A stretch of 10,993 nucleotides of DNA, from positions 1 through 10,993 of the forward strand of contig NZ_SRZM01000178.1 in assembly GCF_019402445.1 (NCBI RefSeq). The letters are read 5' to 3'. Both the position numbers and the translations under genes were made by a program. The DNA comes from Brachyspira pilosicoli. GTDB taxonomy: Bacteria > Spirochaetota > Brachyspiria > Brachyspirales > Brachyspiraceae. The notes under the pieces are model-generated. The model had not been told where the DNA came from. It ran no database searches and saw nothing but the letters and a program-made list of their open reading frames with translations. Numbering within the stretch: the stretch's first letter is position 1; each line of letters starts with the position of its first letter. This document shows, in pieces, positions 6,970 through 10,993 of the stretch.

Positions 6970-7059
6970 TTTATCTTCATGTTTTTTTAATATTAATCTA
7001 TAACATTTGAACTTTTTATGAATCCTATACGACAAGCTTATAAACTTTTATAGAAACTT

Positions 7060-7938
7060 TTATTTGTTGCGTACCAAAAAATATAATGTGGCTTTTATAC
7101 TATTACTACCATTATTCTTTAGAGCCAATACTGGTTTTTTATCTTCCAAAATAGGAAAGCTCATTAAATTTGGAAGCCCGCTGAAATTACCTATTATGTT
7201 TTTTTGAAACTCGCCTCCAAAATATTTATAGCTCGCGTAACTTCCAAAATAGCCTATCAAAGGTACACTATCAGAAATATCACTAAAAAGTCCAAATGAA
7301 GATAAGCTTATAAGGGCATTAGTGTCCCCTTCAACTATTCCGCATACTTGTAAATACTCTAAATCTTCCCTCCAATTCAATGCCCAATTTTGATTGCCTT
7401 CTCCTGTTTTTGTTATAACTTCTTTTAATACGAAAGTAGAATTATTCTGAATGCTTTCTATTTTATTGTTTATATCCTCAATATATGAAGGCACTCCAAT
7501 AGTTCTTTCAAACATATCATTAAGAACGGCACTTGTTATTGAAGTTGTTATATATCTTCCGCTTGCTATTCTAAATTTTTTACCTGCATAAATTGAGTTT
7601 AAAAAATAAGTACCTCTTAAACCTTCTTTGTTAAACCAAAAAACTTCATTTTCTTTAGGCGTGTATTTATCATTTCCAATATCTCCTATTATAGGATTTA
7701 AATCTGCTATTTTTTTATTTGTGTTGGGGTCTATTACTTGAAGTATGGAATCATTCAAAAAAGAAAGTGAAGTAGTTAAAAGGCCTGTGCTTACTGCAAC
7801 ATAATCAGCATTTTTGAATGGGCTTAAAAGAGGTATATCGAAATCTAAATCATGAACCTCTTGTAATGCATTCTCATCTGTAAATGGATTATAGGTATTT
7901 GCAAGCCCGAAATAATTTAATATAGTTCCTGACGACAT
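7060..7938 (-). CDS. Unknown phage structural-region protein
   Basis: This 292-residue protein is not recognised. It has no signal peptide or membrane helix. It is rich in Ser, Asn, Gly and aromatic residues, with mostly beta-type hydrophobic spacing. The C-terminal part (about 180-292) has an orderly beta pattern, ending in SNSIKATLYFLVRNK, which resembles the compact C-terminal domain of an appendage protein. NWALNWREDLEYLQVCG (about 184-200) is its most distinctive segment. ATG 7938 has AAGGA six bases before it. It stands alone between two same-orientation GC-rich repeats, after the tail hub and before the fibre. A tail-tip, accessory fibre or surface-binding role is plausible, but there is no direct evidence. 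The gene is surely real given its length and ribosome binding site. Confidence 0.85.
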   Translation of the reverse strand: MSSGTILNYFGLANTYNPFTDENALQEVHDLDFDIPLLSPFKNADYVAVSTGLLTTSLSFLNDSILQVIDPNTNKKIADLNPIIGDIGNDKYTPKENEVFWFNKEGLRGTYFLNSIYAGKKFRIASGRYITTSITSAVLNDMFERTIGVPSYIEDINNKIESIQNNSTFVLKEVITKTGEGNQNWALNWREDLEYLQVCGIVEGDTNALISLSSFGLFSDISDSVPLIGYFGSYASYKYFGGEFQKNIIGNFSGLPNLMSFPILEDKKPVLALKNNGSNSIKATLYFLVRNK

Positions 7939-7997
7939 AAAATTTCCTTAAGATAAATTTTTTAAAATAATAGAATAATATAATTAATATTGATTAC

Positions 7998-8086
7998 TTG
8001 CGGGGACTAGCCCCTTGCGAAGCATGCCCTTAGGGTACGCACCCCCAGTTCTTTTGTTGACACAAAGAACCAAAAAGACTGCATTT
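7998..8086. repeat. GC-rich multi-hairpin repeat, copy 2
   Basis: This copy shares the layout of the one at 6908-6969: a GC hairpin (GGGG/CCCC, 8002-8014), then ACCCCCAGTTC, and the hairpin with arms GTTCTTT and AAAGAAC (8048-8070), followed by CAAAAAGACTGCATTT. Between the two it has about 25 extra nt that form their own imperfect hairpin (8022-8040, core CCCTTAGGG). In the main hairpin an inner C-G pair of copy 1 is replaced by T-A, so pairing is kept. Confidence 0.7.
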
Positions 8087-8141
8087 AGCTTAAATTTAGA
8101 TATTATGATATATCTAAAGAATATTATATTAATATACAGAA

Positions 8142-8173
8142 ATAAATTATTAATTAAAGAATTAATAATTTAT
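8142..8173 (-). terminator. AT-only perfect hairpin after tail hub gene
   Basis: A perfect 14-bp stem with a 4-nt loop begins just after the stop codon of the hub-like gene (8177-8179). The arms are 8142-8155 and 8160-8173, with AAAG between them on the plus strand. On the transcript it is followed by UUUCUGU rather than a clean U-run, and it lacks G-C pairs. It is therefore either an unusual AT-type terminator or attenuator, or a 3' stabilising hairpin separating hub and downstream gene expression. Confidence 0.5.
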
Positions 8174-8176
8174 GAA

Positions 8177-9778
8177 TTAGCTCTCAGAATAGGTTAAAAG
8201 ACTCTCCAATTTCTTTCTTCGCTCTTCTTGGTCATATAAATAATTAGTGCGTTTTACATTCATCTTTGATAACTCTGCATCAACTGTTAAATGATTGTTT
8301 TCAAACTTATAATTAATGCTTCTCACATTCATCTCTACTGTCTTAGAACCACAGTCAAAAAAACATATAAACTTCTCATAAAGTATATTGCTTCTCTCTG
8401 ATGTTATTATAATATTTCTTTTGTCATATCCTGAAACATCAAATAAAGCAAAACCATTTTTGCAATATTTTCTTTGCGTATACTCTCCGTCTTCAACCTG
8501 AAACAATGTACTAACATTACTTTCTTTATCTTCCAAACCATCAGAAAAAAATATAGCTATCTTTGTAATATTATAAACATGATTACAAACATCTTTATAA
8601 TACTTATCTATATCAGAAAGTTTCACACTGTTTTGCTGTTTGTAATTAGGGTATTTTCTTGTCTCTATTTCATTATCAATATCTATTATATCGCTTGAGT
8701 AAACTTCATTTAAATGGCTTTCTATAATTGTGAAATCATTGAAATCTATTATTTTATAAAAATTGTTTGTAGGTTTTAATATACATTCTACACATTCATT
8801 TATATTAATATCTGTTAAATTGCAATTTATGTTTTTTAGCTGAACAGTTTCTTTTTTCTCTTGATTGGTTAAAAACTGATAAGCATATTCATAGGCAAGG
8901 TCATAATTTTCAAGCTTATAATTAAGTTCAAAAATATCTGTTTTTATACCTATCTCTTTTTCTAATGGTATGGCAGGATATAGTTTATCTGCACCAACTA
9001 TCTTTGGAAGAGCTCTATAAACTTCTTTAGGCTCTCCATTTTCATCTGTGATGCTGTCTTTCATTTTTATTATATATCTGCTTACTAAATCTGAAGAATC
9101 TTCTGTATATTCGCTCTCTGAAAAATGATTATTATGCCAATTAATCTTTTTAGTTGGAATATTAGAAAACTCTTTAAAATAAAATGTATTATTTATATCA
9201 ACGCCCCAAGAGTAACTTTTTGATATATTCTCTTCTACCTCATCAAGTATATCAGAAACATTCTTTCCGCTAAAAGACATTGTTATTTGTTTGTCATTAT
9301 TTAAATCAATGTTTTTCTCATCAAAAATTATGCCCATCTCTTCTATTTTTTCTCTAAGAGATAAAACTATATCAAGAACTCCTTTGGTAGATTCTAAAAT
9401 TAAATCCCCTTGTATATACTGATGAAGAAGCCTTCCCCATATAGGTATAACTGTAACATTTAAACCAGAATTATCAATGCTTTCAATATAGCCAACAAAC
9501 TTTTTATTGCCATTTAAAAAATATTCTACTTTGTCATTTATATTTATATTGTCTAATGGAATATTAAAACTTATTTTGCCAGAACTTCCGCCTCTTTTAT
9601 TTAAATTAAACTCATAGGCCTTGTAAAAATTTTCTGTATATATTATCTCTCTTTCTCTATAATATTTATTATTATAGTAGGGAATTATTTTTATATAGCT
9701 TCCTATTTCTTCAAATTTTTTATACTCACTTGGAGGAATTTTGTATATACCGCTTAAAAAATGATAAGGCATAATCAT
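8177..9778 (-). CDS. Tail hub-like protein (baseplate hub / tail-tip)
   Basis: This 533-residue protein has the order of elements expected of the central tail hub of contractile or long-tailed phages (gpD/gp27-type, or the N-terminal part of Tal). A beta-domain (about 45-125) contains SGKISFNIPLDNININDKVEYF and KKFVGYIESI, the usual 'small parameter D, then object, then G-x-I' layout. A helical insert (about 130-185) follows, then SYSWGVDINNTFYFKEF (about 188-204), the common W-x-V/I-D-x-x-x-x-x-x-F strand. The rest is beta-rich and polar. No peptidase or lysozyme motif is seen. ATG 9778 overlaps the previous TGA as ATGA, with AAGGGG nine bases upstream, so it is translationally coupled to the Dit-like gene. 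Size and order after Dit support the call; exact family membership was not tested. Confidence 0.6.
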   Translation of the reverse strand: MIMPYHFLSGIYKIPPSEYKKFEEIGSYIKIIPYYNNKYYREREIIYTENFYKAYEFNLNKRGGSSGKISFNIPLDNININDKVEYFLNGNKKFVGYIESIDNSGLNVTVIPIWGRLLHQYIQGDLILESTKGVLDIVLSLREKIEEMGIIFDEKNIDLNNDKQITMSFSGKNVSDILDEVEENISKSYSWGVDINNTFYFKEFSNIPTKKINWHNNHFSESEYTEDSSDLVSRYIIKMKDSITDENGEPKEVYRALPKIVGADKLYPAIPLEKEIGIKTDIFELNYKLENYDLAYEYAYQFLTNQEKKETVQLKNINCNLTDININECVECILKPTNNFYKIIDFNDFTIIESHLNEVYSSDIIDIDNEIETRKYPNYKQQNSVKLSDIDKYYKDVCNHVYNITKIAIFFSDGLEDKESNVSTLFQVEDGEYTQRKYCKNGFALFDVSGYDKRNIIITSERSNILYEKFICFFDCGSKTVEMNVRSINYKFENNHLTVDAELSKMNVKRTNYLYDQEERRKKLESLLTYSES

Positions 9779-10575
9779 ATTAAAACACCCCTTCTATATC
9801 TTATATAAGCATTTGTGCAAGTTTGATTGGTGTCTAAATAAAATACATTATCCCCAACATTAAGCTCTGGTCTTATACCTTTATAATCATATATAATGCC
9901 ATTTACTTTTAAAACTTCACCGTTAAAATCAACTATGCATCTCTCAGAATTTATATTTTTTATGTTTGCCTCTATTCCAAAGTTTTGCTTGTTTGCAAAT
10001 AAGAAATATAATTCATCTCCAATTATATTATTAAATTCTAAACTAAATGAAACAGCAGTAGGCACCAAACTCAAAGATTTATAATATATATCTTGTTTAC
10101 TTTCATTTGTAATGTTTAATTTGTAAGTGTCTTCTTTTTGCCTTAAAAAAGTTTTATCTAAAGATTCAAGAGAAATATTTATAACACCTAAATTATTTAT
10201 ATATTTTACAGTATATCCTCCAACAGAAGTCATTATATATTCTGCCTCATAAATCTCATTTTCAAACTCTATTCTTATAAAATATCTATTTGAGTTATTT
10301 GAAAGAATCATAGTTGTATATTTTGTATATTGAGATTCTATTTTTACCCATTTTCCTAAATTATCTTTATATTCAAAAATAGGTATTGCAAAATCAAGTT
10401 TTCTTCCTGATGATATTATCCCTATACCAGATTTTATTGATGTGTATTTATTGCCTTCTATTGTTTTTAAGTCTAGTTTTATATCTGATAATTTTATCTG
10501 TGAACTTAAATCTATTAAATCCAAAATTTCTTCATTATGCCCATTTCTTACAATTAACTTAAAATTATATGACAT
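9775..10575 (-). CDS. Distal tail (Dit)-like protein
   Basis: This 266-residue protein probably forms the ring joining the tail tube to the tip. The N-terminal half is beta-rich (KLSDIKLDLKTIEGNKYTSIKSG...GIGIISSGRKLDFAIPIFEY). The C-terminal domain ends with ELNVGDNVFYLDTNQTCTNA and then YIRYRRGVL. This is the 'G-x-N-x-hydrophobic ... hydrophobic-x-Y-x-x-x-hydrophobic' end that closes the galectin-like domain of Dit proteins of siphophages, and VDFNGEVLKVNG (about 215-226) is the preceding strand pair. The length is typical. ATG 10575 has GGAGAG five bases upstream. It is the first gene of its transcript, immediately after the main control region and promoter. No tape-measure gene lies upstream within the window, although one would be expected next to Dit in most phages. 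Confidence 0.6.
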   Translation of the reverse strand: MSYNFKLIVRNGHNEEILDLIDLSSQIKLSDIKLDLKTIEGNKYTSIKSGIGIISSGRKLDFAIPIFEYKDNLGKWVKIESQYTKYTTMILSNNSNRYFIRIEFENEIYEAEYIMTSVGGYTVKYINNLGVINISLESLDKTFLRQKEDTYKLNITNESKQDIYYKSLSLVPTAVSFSLEFNNIIGDELYFLFANKQNFGIEANIKNINSERCIVDFNGEVLKVNGIIYDYKGIRPELNVGDNVFYLDTNQTCTNAYIRYRRGVLI

Positions 10576-10616
10576 ATTCTCTCCAGATATGTTATTTTCT
10601 TATATAATCTATGTAT

Positions 10617-10656
10617 AAAATATAAGTGATTATAAGAATTGTTGATAAACTGTTAA
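10617..10656 (-). promoter_or_regulatory. Promoter of the tail-lysis operon
   Basis: On the minus strand TTAACA (10651-10656, one mismatch to TTGACA) and a perfect TATAAT (10629-10634) are 16 nt apart. The predicted transcript starts near 10622, giving a leader of about 46 nt. The -10 part lies in a 20-bp sequence (10617-10636) identical to that upstream of the portal gene, at almost the same distance from the start codon (41 versus 40 nt). One TTATCAACA box (10640-10648) falls inside the spacer between -35 and -10, where a bound protein would block or modulate RNA polymerase. Confidence 0.65.
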
Positions 10657-10993
10657 TAAGTGCATAATAATTATCAACTTACTAACTAAATTTTAAAATA
10701 AATTTTTTATAAATTTTATTTTTGAATTTATGAAATTTAGGAAATTAAATATTTGTTTATAATAAATAACTTATCAACATGTTATAAAAGATTTTTTTTA
10801 GTTTCTTCTTATATATAAAAGTTATCAACATATTAACGCTATAATAATAACAATAAATTTTTAAAATTTAAAATATATTATATTAATATAGTATCTCTAT
10901 CCAATACTTTATAAATTGAATTCAAATTTTATAAATTTAATAATTGAATTCATTTATAAATTATGTTGATAAGTTGTTTATAATGTTGATAAG
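10640..10993. repeat. Array of TTATCAACA nonamers (DnaA-box-like or operators)
   Basis: Perfect TTATCAACA occurs at 10640-10648 (-), 10771-10779 (+), 10822-10830 (+), 10964-10972 (-) and 10984-10992 (-). Variants with one mismatch lie at 10651-10659 and 10671-10679. Three copies extend to the same 11-mer, CTTATCAACAT (10770-10780, 10963-10973, 10983-10993), and the last one touches the window edge, so the array may continue. The nonamer differs from the classical DnaA box TTATCCACA at one position. I saw none inside the coding part of the window. Confidence 0.65.

Larger units (their letters stand above)
6710..7059. other. Gene-free interval upstream of the fibre gene
   Basis: These 350 nt hold no convincing gene. 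The right part has the first copy of the GC-rich hairpin repeat (6908-6969). Left of it, on the minus strand, TTGTCA (6831-6836) and TATGAT (6810-6815) are 15 nt apart and could be a promoter for the fibre gene, though the spacing is short. A 65-codon frame on the minus strand (6783-6980) only reads through the repeat (AFLVLCGCKRTGVWGEAL) and has no sign of selection. Directly at the end of the 292-residue gene, AAACTTTTAT occurs twice in tandem (7042-7051 and 7054-7063), the second copy including the stop codon. Confidence 0.5.
10576..10993. other. Gene-free control region
   Basis: These 418 nt up to the window edge contain no plausible gene on either strand. They hold the ribosome binding site and promoter of the tail operon and a cluster of TTATCAACA-type nonamers set in nearly pure A/T sequence. 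The combination of many short sites on both strands and very easily melted DNA is what a replication origin or a multi-operator switch looks like. Confidence 0.6.

Noticed and set aside
6783..6980. 65-codon frame on the minus strand
   Set aside because: Its distinctive N-terminal part is only a translation of the GC-rich hairpin repeat, and the rest is low-complexity. There is no ribosome binding site.
8015..8197. 60-codon frame on the plus strand
   Set aside because: It reads through repeat copy 2 and the AT-only hairpin, against the direction of all other genes, with no ribosome binding site.
8474..8698. 74-codon plus-strand frame inside the hub gene, and similar ones at 5268-5507, 6408-6599 and 9896-10084
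   Set aside because: All are antisense to long well-supported genes and have the hydrophobic composition expected of shadows.
10640..10993. CRISPR array
   Set aside because: The repeated units are only 9-11 nt, occur on both strands and have irregular spacing.

Overview
The window is about 75% A+T and is most likely a late-gene segment of a prophage, or a phage-derived gene transfer agent, in an anaerobic spirochaete. Brachyspira is my best guess. The grounds are the extreme AT bias, lysis genes suited to a host with an outer membrane, a relaxed spirochaete-like lipobox, and the style of the GC-rich intergenic hairpin repeats. No rRNA, tRNA, CRISPR array, transposase, integrase or att site is visible. 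Every convincing gene is on the minus strand, so the region reads from right to left.

In order of transcription: (1) 10576-10993 is a gene-free control region with a strong promoter candidate and an array of TTATCAACA-type nonamers that look like DnaA boxes or operators. (2) 8177-10575 holds a distal-tail (Dit)-like protein and a tail hub-like protein whose start and stop codons overlap, followed by a perfect AT-only hairpin. (3) 7060-7938 is a 292-residue protein of unknown function, bracketed by two copies of a GC-rich hairpin repeat. (4) 4316-6709 is a 797-residue tail fibre with a recognisable C-terminal receptor-binding-type domain, then a 200-residue protein in the position of a fibre-assembly chaperone. 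(5) 1840-3693 is a compact lysis cassette: GH19-type endolysin, XhlA-like membrane protein, small two-helix holin candidate, and an overlapping inner/outer spanin pair. (6) 1533-1839 is a second gene-free region with two inverted repeats and a 20-bp sequence identical to one in the first control region. (7) 321-1532 encodes a portal-like protein. (8) 1-191 is the start of a further gene that runs off the window.

The tail hub, fibre and lysis genes appear to form one transcription programme, and the portal with what follows forms a second. The identical 20-bp element contains TATAAT and lies 40-41 nt upstream of the first codon of each unit, so both are probably switched on together. The order tail, lysis, portal is a permutation of the usual head, tail, lysis order.

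Functional names rest on recognisable motifs, size and order read by eye. No database comparison was possible.
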